A DNA stretch of 64,000 nt from assembly GCF_037095755.1 (NCBI RefSeq), contig NZ_JBAWKJ010000002.1, positions 1,116,001 to 1,180,000 on the forward strand, read 5' to 3'. The first letter of the stretch is position 1. The number at the start of each line of letters is the position of its first letter. Of this stretch, positions 36,640-45,206 are shown one piece after another. Source of the DNA: Sphingopyxis sp. CCNWLW2. GTDB lineage: Bacteria; Pseudomonadota; Alphaproteobacteria; Sphingomonadales; Sphingomonadaceae. Under the pieces are notes generated by a model, which did no database searches, was not told where the DNA came from, and saw only the letters and a list, made by a program, of their open reading frames with translations. Position numbers and translations under genes: made by a program.

Positions 36640-37177
36640 AGGCGGCGCGGAGCCAGCCCGCCACATCGTCGCCTGCGTTTTCACCTGCGGCGATGCGCAC
36701 GCGGTGCGAGACCATCGCATTCCAGCTCCCCGCGGCTTCGAGCTTGCCTGCGGGCTCATCGCCCTTCAGCGCAAGGCCGATGTCGAAGCGGTCCTTGGTC
36801 GACGGCTGGAGCAGCGCGAACTGCTTCTTGCGGCGCAGACTGACATAGCCTTTCTTCGGCGCCAGTTCGACGTCGTCGCCGAAGCCCTTCACCAACAGGA
36901 TCAGCCGGTCATAGAGCGGCCGCCAATGCGCCCTGGCGCCGTCGAACGCCGCCGCGACCAAGGCATCGCCATCTTGCGACAGCGAAGATGATTCGTTGGC
37001 GGCATGCACGATCATATTGGCATAGCCGTGGCCGAGCCCATGTTCCGATTTCAGGTGGTTCACCAGCGCCATGTGCCCGGAAATGCCGGTCGCGCGCGCC
37101 GCGGCGACCCATTCATCGAGCGCCTTGCCGGTCTTGGCCCGGAGGCTTTCGCCCATCTTCTCGAATTCGTCGGCCAT
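36623..37177 (-). CDS. DUF4287/DUF5655 protein
   Basis: 184 residues in two parts. Residues 1-65 are the DUF4287 segment (GKALDEWVAAARATG, HLKSEHGLGHGYANMIV). Residues 75-180 are the DUF5655 segment (RLILLVKGFGDDVELAPKKGYVSLRRKKQFALLQPS), which is distantly like DNA/transport-associated beta folds. No function is known. It is first in a three-gene minus-strand group with the TetR regulator and membrane protein. Confidence 0.82.
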   Translation of the reverse strand: MADEFEKMGESLRAKTGKALDEWVAAARATGISGHMALVNHLKSEHGLGHGYANMIVHAANESSSLSQDGDALVAAAFDGARAHWRPLYDRLILLVKGFGDDVELAPKKGYVSLRRKKQFALLQPSTKDRFDIGLALKGDEPAGKLEAAGSWNAMVSHRVRIAAGENAGDDVAGWLRAAYDRAG

Positions 37178-37275
37178 CGCCGTCCTCCCTCGTCAAGATG
37201 AGTTGATTGAACATTCAATCAAGAAATTTGTCAAGATGCTTGGCAAGCGGTTGGCGAGCCCCGATATGCACTGGC

Positions 37276-37983
37276 ATGTGTGTCGTTGCCCTTGCTCACA
37301 AAGCCCATCCCGACTGGCCCCTCATCCTCATCGGCAATCGCGACGAGTTTCACGCGCGTCCTGCTGCACCACTCGCCGAATGGGATGACGGCAGCGGCAT
37401 CGTCGCCGGCCGCGACCTGCAAGCCGGGGGAACCTGGCTCGGCTTGCATCGGCCCAGCGGACGCATCGTCGTGGTGACCAATGTCCGCGGTGCCTTGCCC
37501 GATCCCGCAAAGGAATCGCGCGGCGCGCTGGTGGTCGACCTGCTGCGCGGCCACGGGCGCTTCGCTCAACCGGCAGAGGCCGATCTCGATAGCTTCAACG
37601 CATTTAATCTGTTCGCGATCGATGGAACGCCGCGCCTGTTGACAAACCGGCCACAGCCCCTTGTCGCATCGCTGGGGACGGGCGTCCACGCGCTTGCCAA
37701 CGAACCGGTGGACCGGCCGTGCGATCGTGCGGAACGGCTGCGCACCGCTCTCATGGCGACCATGGAGCAGGTAGGCGATCCGGTCGCACTACTCGATCTG
37801 CTTGCGGCCGACGACGAGCCCGCGCTGTTCCTGCGCGGCCCAGTCTATGGCACACGGTGCAGCAGCGTCGTCGCGCTGGACAACAACGGGACCTGTGTAA
37901 TCGCCGAACGGTCCTTCGACAAGAGCGGCACAGTAACGGGACAGATATCTTTCAGAATTGACGCATTAAAAACAGCCGATTAG
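37276..37983 (+). CDS. NRDE-family protein (TANGO2-like)
   Basis: 235 residues. The N-terminus MCVVALAHKAHPDWPLILIGNRDEF contains the family-defining NRDE motif, and Cys2 would be exposed after Met removal as in Ntn hydrolases. GGTWLGLHRPSGRIVVVTN and SRGALVVDLL are also family features. Eukaryotic TANGO2 is linked to haem and lipid homeostasis; bacterial roles are unclear. The start was set at the conserved MC. Confidence 0.86.
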   Translation: MCVVALAHKAHPDWPLILIGNRDEFHARPAAPLAEWDDGSGIVAGRDLQAGGTWLGLHRPSGRIVVVTNVRGALPDPAKESRGALVVDLLRGHGRFAQPAEADLDSFNAFNLFAIDGTPRLLTNRPQPLVASLGTGVHALANEPVDRPCDRAERLRTALMATMEQVGDPVALLDLLAADDEPALFLRGPVYGTRCSSVVALDNNGTCVIAERSFDKSGTVTGQISFRIDALKTAD

Positions 37984-37992
37984 ACTAAATGG

Positions 37993-39462
37993 ATGGGGAA
38001 AAAATTCCACGCTGCGGCGCTTTCCGTCCTTTCGGGCATCTTGCTTTCGAGTTGCGGCGATGGTGGTGGCGATCCGCCGGTGGTCATCCCGCCCAACCAG
38101 CCACCGACGCTCACGTCGGCGACTTCGGTTTCCACGGTTGAGAATGCAACGCTGGCCTTTCAGGCGACGGCGACCGACCCCGATGGCAATACGCTGACCT
38201 TTTCGATCGGGGGCACCGATGCGACGCGCTTTTCGATCACCGCAAGCGGGCTTCTGAATTTCCTCTCCGCGCCCGATTTCGACAACCCCGCCGACGAGAA
38301 TGGCGATAATATCTATCTGATACAAATCTCGGTAAGCGACGGAAGGACCAGCGTATCACAGCCTCTGGCTGTCACGGTGACGAACAGCCGCGAAGGCATA
38401 GTGGTCAATCGCATCTTCGCCGGCCTCGAACAGACTGTCACAATGTCGGCGATACCGGGCGATTCACGCCTTTTCGTGGCCGAGGGCGACGGCTCGATCT
38501 ATTATTTCGATCCGGCGGCGAGAACACGAACATTATATACCCGCGTCATAAGCAAGAGCGGATTCAGATCGGCCGGCCTGTTGAACATGGCTGCATCGCC
38601 CGATTATGCGAACGATGGCCTGCTGTATGTCTCGCTCCAGACCCCGACCGAAACCTCGGTCTATGCACTGGACCGCGCGAAGGCCGATCCGGGCTCGGCA
38701 AGCAATTCCATCGAAGTCGCCACCTTCCCTCAACAGGTCCTCCCGATCACGCAGGCCGGCTGGCTGGGCTTCGCGCCCAACGGCGACCTATATTATGGCC
38801 GGGGCGCCGCGCGTTATACCAACAATGACGAAGGCGCGCACGCCGACGACACCTACCGCGGCAAGCTCATCCGCATCCGCCGCAACGCCTCCCCCGGAGC
38901 GCCATCGCAATATAGCTATGACCTGGCTGCGAAGGGTCTATTCGGACCGGCAAGCGGCACCTTCGTCGGAAACACGCTCCTGATTGGCGATACCGGCCTC
39001 AAGGTGACAGGGGAAATCGATCGTTTCGATATCAACGGACCGGTCGTTAGTTTCGGATATCCTTACCGCGAGGGCAATACCGCCGTATTTCCCCCCGAGC
39101 CGGCTGGCCTGATCGCGCCCGTGCTGGAGATCGCCTTCGGCGCAGGATTAAAACAGAGCGGCGGCATCATCTTGGGACCCGTGTATAACGGGCCGATTAC
39201 TTCGCTTCGCGGGCAATTGATCTTCGCCGATGCCCAACTGCTCAACGGCAATAGCATGGGGAGCATCTGGACGATCGACGCCAGTCAACTGCTCGGCGCG
39301 ACGACAACGCTTCCGTCTGCCGCCTACTCCTTACGCAAGGCGGATTTCACGCCCAATAGCGGGGGGATGTCTGCAGTCAGGAGCTTTGCCGCGACCGCCG
39401 ACGGGAAGCTGTTCATTCTCGACCGCGGCGGCTCGATCTATGAAGTCGTCGCCGGAAGCTAG
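37993..39462 (+). CDS. Lipoprotein with cadherin-like domain and sugar-dehydrogenase-like propeller
   Basis: 489 residues. SVLSGILLSSCGDGG ends in a lipobox. Residues 33-130 form a cadherin/Ig-like repeat (NATLAFQATATDPDGNTLTFSI). From about 135 a beta-propeller of the PQQ glucose/sorbosone dehydrogenase type follows (GDSRLFVAEGDGSIYYFD, GLLNMAASPDYANDGLLYVS, AGWLGFAPNGDLYYG, YRGKLIRIRR). The expected His base is not clear, so catalytic activity is uncertain. It starts nine bases after the NRDE gene and is probably in one transcript with it. Confidence 0.78.
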   Translation: MGKKFHAAALSVLSGILLSSCGDGGGDPPVVIPPNQPPTLTSATSVSTVENATLAFQATATDPDGNTLTFSIGGTDATRFSITASGLLNFLSAPDFDNPADENGDNIYLIQISVSDGRTSVSQPLAVTVTNSREGIVVNRIFAGLEQTVTMSAIPGDSRLFVAEGDGSIYYFDPAARTRTLYTRVISKSGFRSAGLLNMAASPDYANDGLLYVSLQTPTETSVYALDRAKADPGSASNSIEVATFPQQVLPITQAGWLGFAPNGDLYYGRGAARYTNNDEGAHADDTYRGKLIRIRRNASPGAPSQYSYDLAAKGLFGPASGTFVGNTLLIGDTGLKVTGEIDRFDINGPVVSFGYPYREGNTAVFPPEPAGLIAPVLEIAFGAGLKQSGGIILGPVYNGPITSLRGQLIFADAQLLNGNSMGSIWTIDASQLLGATTTLPSAAYSLRKADFTPNSGGMSAVRSFAATADGKLFILDRGGSIYEVVAGS

Positions 39463-39506
39463 GAACAGCCTTCGCCGAAGGCCGTTCCCCACAAAATTGC
39501 CTGCGG

Positions 39507-40055
39507 CTATTTCGGCGCGATGACCATCAGCATCTGGCGGCCTTCGGTGCGCGGATGCGCCTCGACCTTCGCGATTTCCGACGTCAATTCGGCAACGCGC
39601 TGGAGCACGTTGAGGCCGAGCTGCGTGTGGCTCATTTCGCGGCCGCGGAAACGCATGGTCATCTTGACCTTGTCGCCTTCCTCGAGGAAGTCGAAGACCT
39701 TCTTCATCTTCACATCGAAATCATGATCGTCGATATTCGGACGCATCTTGATCTCTTTGATTTCCTGCGTCTTCTGGCTCTTGCGTGCGAGGTTCGCCTT
39801 TTTCTGCGCCTCATATTTGAACTTGCCGACGTCGAGGAACTTGCACACCGGCGGATCGGCGTTCGGGGATACTTCCACCAGGTCGAGACCAACCTCGGCC
39901 GCCTGCTCGATCGCTTCGGCCGTCAGCATCACGCCCAGATTTTCGCCTTCCTCGTCGATCACGCGGACTTTGGGGGAGGCGATAAATTCGTTGTAACGCG
40001 GGCCGTTTTTCGGCGGCATCGGTGCCATTGGGCGACGGGTCATGGGCGGTGGTAT
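39507..40055 (-). CDS. infC: Translation initiation factor IF-3, probable ATA start
   Basis: About 182 residues. The N-domain ([23 protein letters not shown]) and C-domain ([38 protein letters not shown]) are canonical. AGGAG (40064-40068) lies exactly eight bases before an in-frame ATA at 40053-40055, while the first in-frame ATG (40041-40043) is 20 bases away. IF-3 genes in other bacteria use rare starts (AUU in E. coli) for self-repression, so ATA is favoured. If the ATG is used the protein is four residues shorter. Confidence 0.93.
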   Translation of the reverse strand: MPPPMTRRPMAPMPPKNGPRYNEFIASPKVRVIDEEGENLGVMLTAEAIEQAAEVGLDLVEVSPNADPPVCKFLDVGKFKYEAQKKANLARKSQKTQEIKEIKMRPNIDDHDFDVKMKKVFDFLEEGDKVKMTMRFRGREMSHTQLGLNVLQRVAELTSEIAKVEAHPRTEGRQMLMVIAPK

Positions 40056-40215
40056 AGCTGTATCTCCTGGAACATTTAAAATAGGCGTGCAGCATCGACG
40101 CAAAAACACGCGTGGTGGTCATATAGTGATCAAAGCGCCGTCGTAAAGGCCGCCGCACTCACCTTATAACGCTTTTCGGACCGACTGTGGCCGGTCTGCC
40201 ACTGTCAGCGGACGA

Positions 40216-41430
40216 CTACCATTTGGTCGGCGCGGGATCGACGACGCGGAAGCCGCCCGCACCGATTTCGCTGACCTCGAGCGCGCGCTCGGCGATACCC
40301 CTGTTACTGAAGCGGAAGATGCCGTCGATGCCGCCGAAACCGTCGGCGGCGAGCAGGCGGTTCGCGGGAAAATTGGTCCCCGGCTTCCAGTCGCGCGCGA
40401 TGCGCACCGTCAGCAACACCGAGTCATAGCCCAGGCTGGCGAGCCGGTACGGCGCCTTCCCGAAACGCGTGCGATATTTGGTCGCAAGCTGGCCGTAGAG
40501 GCCGTCCGACACGCTGGCGAACCACGACCCGCGCATCACCGCGCTGCTGCCGAGCGCGGCATCGGTATTCCACAGTTCGGTGCCGAGGATCTGCTTGTTC
40601 CCCGTCGTCTTGATCACGGGCACCGCGCGAATGGCGTTGCCGCCGCTGTCGGCGATCAGCACCGCGTCCATCGCACCCGCATTGGCGATCCGCCTCGCCG
40701 CACCCGTCAGCGCGGTCGCGCTGCGGTCATAGCTTTCGACCGCGACGAGCGTGCCGCCCGCTTCGGCCACCGCGGCGCGGAACGCCGCCGCCGAACGGTC
40801 GCCATAGACATTCTTGGGCACGAGCGCGCCGAAGCGCTGATGACCCTTGGCGCGCGAAAAGGCGACGACGCGTTCGACCGACTGACCGGGGACGAAGCCC
40901 ATGATGAAGACGCCATTGCCCGCAACGCTACTGTCGTTCGAGAAGCTCAGCACCGGCACCTTCGCCCCGCGCGCGATCGGCGCCACCGCGGTGACATCCT
41001 CGCTGAGCAGCGGGCCGAGGATCAGCTTGTTGCCGTCGGCCACCGCCTGCCGCGCCGCCGCCGCCGCACCGAGCGCGGTGTCATAGGTGGTGATGCGGAC
41101 ACGTTCGGTGCGCGAATCGAGCAGCGCGAGCGTCGTCGCATTGGCGATTGCGGTACCGACGTCGGCGTTCGGGCCCGTCTGCGGCACGAGCAGTGCAACG
41201 CGGTGGCGATCGGTATCGGTCGGCAGACCGGGGCCGACATTGTCGTCGGGGTTCGTCGGCGGCGGCGGGGTCGCCGGGCCGTTGGACTTGGGCACGACCT
41301 GACATGCCGCGAGCAGACCCGCCATCGCCATCACGCCGAGCCCGCGCAGCATCTGACGACGCGGCGATGCTTTGTTTTGGCGCTGGTCGGCAGTTTCTGC
41401 CATTTTCGGCGTCATGCCAGATTCGAACAT
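40216..41430 (-). CDS. Penicillin-binding protein activator-like lipoprotein (LpoA/periplasmic-binding fold)
   Basis: 404 residues from ATG 41430, which has GGGAG eight bases ahead; ATG 41403 gives a shorter signal. GVMAMAGLLAACQ is a lipobox. The rest is a type-1 periplasmic-binding fold (HRVALLVPQTGPNADVGTAIANATTLAL, KLILGPLLSEDVTAVAP, VPVLSFSNDSSVAG, GALVPKNVYGDRSAAAF). In gammaproteobacteria this fold (LpoA) activates PBP1A. The gene is divergent from rsmI, as lpoA is from yraL in E. coli, which supports the assignment. Confidence 0.85.
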   Translation of the reverse strand: MFESGMTPKMAETADQRQNKASPRRQMLRGLGVMAMAGLLAACQVVPKSNGPATPPPPTNPDDNVGPGLPTDTDRHRVALLVPQTGPNADVGTAIANATTLALLDSRTERVRITTYDTALGAAAAARQAVADGNKLILGPLLSEDVTAVAPIARGAKVPVLSFSNDSSVAGNGVFIMGFVPGQSVERVVAFSRAKGHQRFGALVPKNVYGDRSAAAFRAAVAEAGGTLVAVESYDRSATALTGAARRIANAGAMDAVLIADSGGNAIRAVPVIKTTGNKQILGTELWNTDAALGSSAVMRGSWFASVSDGLYGQLATKYRTRFGKAPYRLASLGYDSVLLTVRIARDWKPGTNFPANRLLAADGFGGIDGIFRFSNRGIAERALEVSEIGAGGFRVVDPAPTKW

Positions 41431-42274
41431 CTCAGATTCTCCCTTGCCCGGTCTCTATATCGTCGCGACGCCCATCGGCAACCTTGGCGACATCAGCGCG
41501 CGCGCGGCGACGACGCTCGCCTCCGCCGGCGTGATCGCCGCGGAGGACACGCGTGTGACCGCGAAATTGCTGTCGCATCTGGGATTGCGTGTGCCGATGA
41601 CCCCCTATCATGATCATAGCGACGAACGCACCCGCGCCGCGCTGGTTGCGCGGATGAGCCAAGAAGTTGTCGTTTTGGTGTCGGATGCCGGCACCCCGCT
41701 GATTTCGGACCCGGGATACAAGCTGGTGCGCGACGCACGCGCGGCGGGGCGCCACGTTACCACCCTGCCCGGCCCCTGCGCCGCGATCGCCGCGATCACC
41801 CTGTCGGGGCTGCCGAGCGACCGTTTCCTCTTCGCGGGCTTCCTGCCGAACAAGACGAAGGCGCGCGCCGACACGCTCGCCGAATTCGCCGGGCTGCGCG
41901 CGACTTTGGTCTTCTACGAAAGCGGGCCGCGGCTGTCGGCGTCGCTGGCGGCGATGGCCGAAGCGCTCGGCGACCGCGAGGCGGCGGTCGCGCGCGAGAT
42001 CAGCAAGATGTTCGAGGAATGCGTCACCGGCACGCTGACCGAGCTTTCCGCGCGCTACGCCGACGCGCCGCCCAAGGGCGAGATCGTCGTCATCGTCGGC
42101 CCGCCCGGCGAAGCGGCTACCGAGGAAGCCGACGATGCAACGCTCGACGCGGCGCTCCGCGAAGCGATGGCCGACAAACCCGTCGCGCAGGCGGCGAAGG
42201 CGGTCGCCAAACGCTTCGGCCTCGACCGCCATGACGTCTATGCGCGTGCGCTGACGCTGAAAGAGCAGGCTTGA
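41414..42274 (+). CDS. rsmI: 16S rRNA 2'-O-ribose C1402 methyltransferase
   Basis: 286 residues. The SAM-dependent tetrapyrrole-methylase fold is shown by LYIVATPIGNLGDISARA, AEDTRVTAKLLSHLG, VSDAGTPLISDPGYKLV and LPGPCAAIAAITLSGLP. It modifies the ribosome decoding centre. ATG 41414 lies inside the divergent neighbour's longest start region, so the two 5' ends overlap by 17 bases. Its TGA overlaps the yraN TTG. Confidence 0.94.
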   Translation: MPDSNISDSPLPGLYIVATPIGNLGDISARAATTLASAGVIAAEDTRVTAKLLSHLGLRVPMTPYHDHSDERTRAALVARMSQEVVVLVSDAGTPLISDPGYKLVRDARAAGRHVTTLPGPCAAIAAITLSGLPSDRFLFAGFLPNKTKARADTLAEFAGLRATLVFYESGPRLSASLAAMAEALGDREAAVAREISKMFEECVTGTLTELSARYADAPPKGEIVVIVGPPGEAATEEADDATLDAALREAMADKPVAQAAKAVAKRFGLDRHDVYARALTLKEQA

Positions 42275-42621
42275 ACCGCGCCGCCGCCGAAGCCCGCGGC
42301 CGCAAGGCCGAACGCCGCGCCGCCTGGTGGCTGCGCCTCCACGGCTGGCGCATCATCGGCGAGCGGCTGCGCGTCCCCGTCGGCGAAGTCGACCTTGTCG
42401 CGCGGCGCGGGCGCACGATCGCCTTCATCGAGGTCAAATGGCGCGACCGCGCTGCCGATCTCGACCTTGCCATCGACCAATATCGCCTGCGCCGCGTCGC
42501 CGCCGCCGCCGAAATGCTGCGCCCGCGCTTCGCCGGCCCGCGCGACGACATCAGGATCGACGTGATGCTCCTTGCGCCAAGGCGCCTGCCACGCCATCTG
42601 GTCCACGTCTGGCAACCCTGA
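42271..42621 (+). CDS. YraN/UPF0102 family nuclease-like protein
   Basis: 116 residues. GRKAERRAAWWLRLHGWRII, GEVDLVARRGRTIAFIEVKWR carries the D...ExK signature of restriction-endonuclease-like folds. It begins with TTG that overlaps the rsmI stop (TTGA). The rsmI-yraN pairing is widely conserved, function unproven. Confidence 0.9.
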   Translation: MNRAAAEARGRKAERRAAWWLRLHGWRIIGERLRVPVGEVDLVARRGRTIAFIEVKWRDRAADLDLAIDQYRLRRVAAAAEMLRPRFAGPRDDIRIDVMLLAPRRLPRHLVHVWQP

Positions 42622-42631
42622 GGAAGAAATA

Positions 42632-43582
42632 ATGACCCTGCGCGCCGCGGTACAAATGGACCCGATGGACAATATCAACATCGGGGGCGACAGCAGTTTT
42701 GCGTTGATCCTGAAGGCGCTCGAACGCGGCTACGAGCTCTATCATTACGATGTGCGCGGCCTGACGTGGGAAGCCGGACGGCTCACGACGAAGGCGCACC
42801 GCATCCTCGAAGCAAAGCGTGAACCGGGCGCGCACTATAAATTCGGCGATGAAGTGCTGATCGACCTCGGCCGCGACGTCGACGTCGTGCTGATGCGGCA
42901 GGATCCGCCCTTCGACCTCGGCTATCTCACCGGCACATGGCTGCTCGAGCGCATCGCCAATGAAACGCTCGTCGTGAACGACCCCGTTTCGGTCCGCAAC
43001 GCGCCAGAAAAGGTGTTCGTGCTCGATTTCCCCGAGTTCATGCCGCCGACGATGGTCACGCGCAGCCTCGACGCGGTGAAGGATTTTCAGGCGCGCCATG
43101 GCGCCGTTGTAATCAAGCCGCTCCACGGCAATGGCGGCAAGGCGGTATTCCGCATCGACGCCGACGGCAGCAATTTGGGCGCGCTCGTCGAGCTGTTCGG
43201 ACAGGTTTGGCCCGAACCCTTCATGGTCCAGCAATTCCTGCCGAGCGTATCGAAGGGCGACAAGCGCATCGTGCTTGTTGACGGCGAGGTCGCGGGCGCG
43301 ATCAACCGCAAGCCCGGCGAAGGCGAATTCCGCTCGAACCTTGCGGTCGGCGGCTTTGCCGAAGCCACCGAGCTGACCCCACGCGAACAAGAGATTTGCG
43401 ACGTGCTCGGCCCGCAGCTGCGCGAACGTGGGCTCGTCTTCGTCGGCATCGACGTGATCGGCGGCGAATGGCTCACCGAAATCAACGTCACTTCGCCCAC
43501 CGGGATCGTCGCGATCGATCGGTTCAACAACAGCGATACGGCGGGAATGATCTGGGACGCGATCAAGCGACGGATCGGCTGA
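42632..43582 (+). CDS. gshB: Glutathione synthetase
   Basis: 316 residues. This ATP-grasp enzyme joins gamma-glutamylcysteine and glycine. The N-terminal domain has AVQMDPMDNINIGGDSSFAL and VLMRQDPPFD; the ATP-grasp part has VVIKPLHGNGGKAVFRI, RIVLVDGEVAGAINR and EINVTSPTGIVAIDRF. ATG 42632 has AGGAAG upstream. It follows yraN by 10 bases. Confidence 0.96.
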   Translation: MTLRAAVQMDPMDNINIGGDSSFALILKALERGYELYHYDVRGLTWEAGRLTTKAHRILEAKREPGAHYKFGDEVLIDLGRDVDVVLMRQDPPFDLGYLTGTWLLERIANETLVVNDPVSVRNAPEKVFVLDFPEFMPPTMVTRSLDAVKDFQARHGAVVIKPLHGNGGKAVFRIDADGSNLGALVELFGQVWPEPFMVQQFLPSVSKGDKRIVLVDGEVAGAINRKPGEGEFRSNLAVGGFAEATELTPREQEICDVLGPQLRERGLVFVGIDVIGGEWLTEINVTSPTGIVAIDRFNNSDTAGMIWDAIKRRIG

Positions 43583-43604
43583 GCCGCCCGCGCGTTTTCC
43601 CGCC

Positions 43605-44210
43605 ATGACCGATTTCATCCTGAATCTGATCCAGAGCTGGGGCTATGTGGGGATTTTCGCCCTCATGTTCCTCGAGAACGTCTTTCCGCCGATCCCGTCC
43701 GAAGTGATCATGGGCCTCGGCGGGATCGCGGTCGCGCAGGGCCGCTTCGATTTCTGGACGCTCGTTGCGGTCGCGGTCGCAGGGACTACGGCGGGCAACT
43801 GGATCTGGTACGCGATCGGGAGATGGATCGGCTATGAGCGGCTCAGACCCTTCGTCGATCGCCACGGCCGCTGGCTGACGCTCGACTGGGACGAGGTCGA
43901 ACGGCTGCACAATTTCTTCCTGAAATATGGCCCCGCGATCGTCTTCATCGCGCGCTTCATGCCCGTTGCGCGGACGATGGTGTCGCTGCCCGCGGGAATG
44001 GTGGGGATGAACCAGCTCAAATTCCTGATCTGGACCGCCGCCGGCTCGACGATCTGGATCGCCGCGCTCGCCGGCGCAGGCAATTGGTTCGGCAAGCAGT
44101 TCGCGAACCTCGACGCGTTCGTCGGCCCACTCGCCCTCGTCGCCATCGGCTCGCTCCTCGTCGTCTATATCTACCGGGTCATCACATGGAAGGCGAAGCG
44201 GATCGACTAA
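43605..44210 (+). CDS. DedA-family membrane protein
   Basis: 201 residues. FLENVFPPIPSEVIMGLGG (family E and PP motif) and FIARFMPVARTMVSLPAGMVGMN (the FxRFxPxxR-G motif) identify a SNARE-associated/DedA protein, a proposed lipid flippase coupled to proton gradient. The stop codon overlaps that of xerC on the other strand (CTAA shared). Confidence 0.92.
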   Translation: MTDFILNLIQSWGYVGIFALMFLENVFPPIPSEVIMGLGGIAVAQGRFDFWTLVAVAVAGTTAGNWIWYAIGRWIGYERLRPFVDRHGRWLTLDWDEVERLHNFFLKYGPAIVFIARFMPVARTMVSLPAGMVGMNQLKFLIWTAAGSTIWIAALAGAGNWFGKQFANLDAFVGPLALVAIGSLLVVYIYRVITWKAKRID

Positions 44211-45097
44211 GCGCGGGGATGCGCGCTCCGGTAGATGTCGAGCAGGTGGGCGGCATCGACCGCTGTGTAGACCTGCGTCGAGGCGAGGCTCGCATGACCG
44301 AGCAATTCCTGCAGACTGCGCAGATCTGCGCCGCCCGCGAGCAGATGCGTCGCGAAACTGTGGCGCAGGGCGTGCGGCGTCGTGCGTTCGGGAAGGCCCA
44401 GCGCGCGCCGCGCCGAGCGCACGCTCGCGCGCACCACGCCGGGCTGGAGCGGTCCGCCCCGCGCGCCGAGGAAGATCGGTGTCTCTTTGGCAATCGGATA
44501 AGGGCAAGCTTCGACATAGCGTGACACCGCGCTCGCGACCGCGGGCAAGATCGGCACGATCCGCGTCTTGCCGCGTTTGCCCGTCACGCGCAGCGTCTCG
44601 CCGAGCGGCAACACCGCGCCGGTCAGCGACAGCGCCTCACCGATGCGCAGACCGGCGCCATAGAGCAGCAAGAGCAGCGCAAAATCGCGCGCGCCGACCC
44701 AGCCCTCGCGGGCATTATCCTCGACATCCTGCGCCAGCGCGAGAGCCTCGGCGGGCGAGACCGGGCGCGGCAGGCCCTTCTTGACGCGCGGCCCGCGCAT
44801 CTGCGGCACGCTCGCACCCGACCCGCCGACAAAGCGTAGGAACCCGCGCAGCGCCGAAAGCTCGCGCGCCGCCGACGCATTGCCCAGCCCCTCGGCACGC
44901 CGGTCGGCCAGATAGGCGCGGAGGTCGTTTGGAGTCAGTGCCTTCAAAATGCCCGCATCGACGGCGCCGCCGCGATGGCGCGACAGGAAGGCGCAAAACC
45001 GCTCCGCGGTCGCGATATAGGCGCGGCGCGTATGCTCCGACCGACGCTTCTCGTGCGCCAGATGGGCATCCCAGTCGCGGATCAAATCTTGCGCCAA
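44207..45097 (-). CDS. xerC: Tyrosine recombinase XerC
   Basis: About 296 residues from TTG 45097, which has AGGAG five bases upstream; longer frames run into repeat B1. The core-binding domain is residues 1-95. Catalytic residues are Arg in YGAGLRIGEALSL, Lys in TGKRGKTR, HxLR in TPHALRHSFATHLL, His in LLGHASL and Tyr in TQVYTAVD. With XerD it resolves chromosome dimers at dif. It is core Xer-type rather than phage integrase. Confidence 0.92.
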   Translation of the reverse strand: MAQDLIRDWDAHLAHEKRRSEHTRRAYIATAERFCAFLSRHRGGAVDAGILKALTPNDLRAYLADRRAEGLGNASAARELSALRGFLRFVGGSGASVPQMRGPRVKKGLPRPVSPAEALALAQDVEDNAREGWVGARDFALLLLLYGAGLRIGEALSLTGAVLPLGETLRVTGKRGKTRIVPILPAVASAVSRYVEACPYPIAKETPIFLGARGGPLQPGVVRASVRSARRALGLPERTTPHALRHSFATHLLAGGADLRSLQELLGHASLASTQVYTAVDAAHLLDIYRSAHPRA

Positions 45098-45113
45098 ACC
45101 AACTCCTGTACCC

Positions 45114-45195
45114 CCGCTCGTGACGAGCGAAGTCGAGACACCCATCGGCGTCGCGCGAGCCCGAGGGGCATCTCGACTTCGCTCGATGCGAACGG
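45114..45195. repeat. REP-like inverted repeat, family B copy 1
   Basis: The arms GAGCGAAGTCGAGA (45125-45138) and TCTCGACTTCGCTC (45171-45184) are perfect, with weaker outer pairing to CGAACGG. It lies between hemW and xerC. The second copy at 58836-58917 shares nearly the whole sequence. Confidence 0.8.
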
Positions 45196-45206
45196 GTTTT
45201 AAGAGT

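Noticed and set aside
44207..45097. xerC as a phage or island integrase
   Set aside because: It has core XerC length and context, no adjacent att repeats, and no phage genes were seen.
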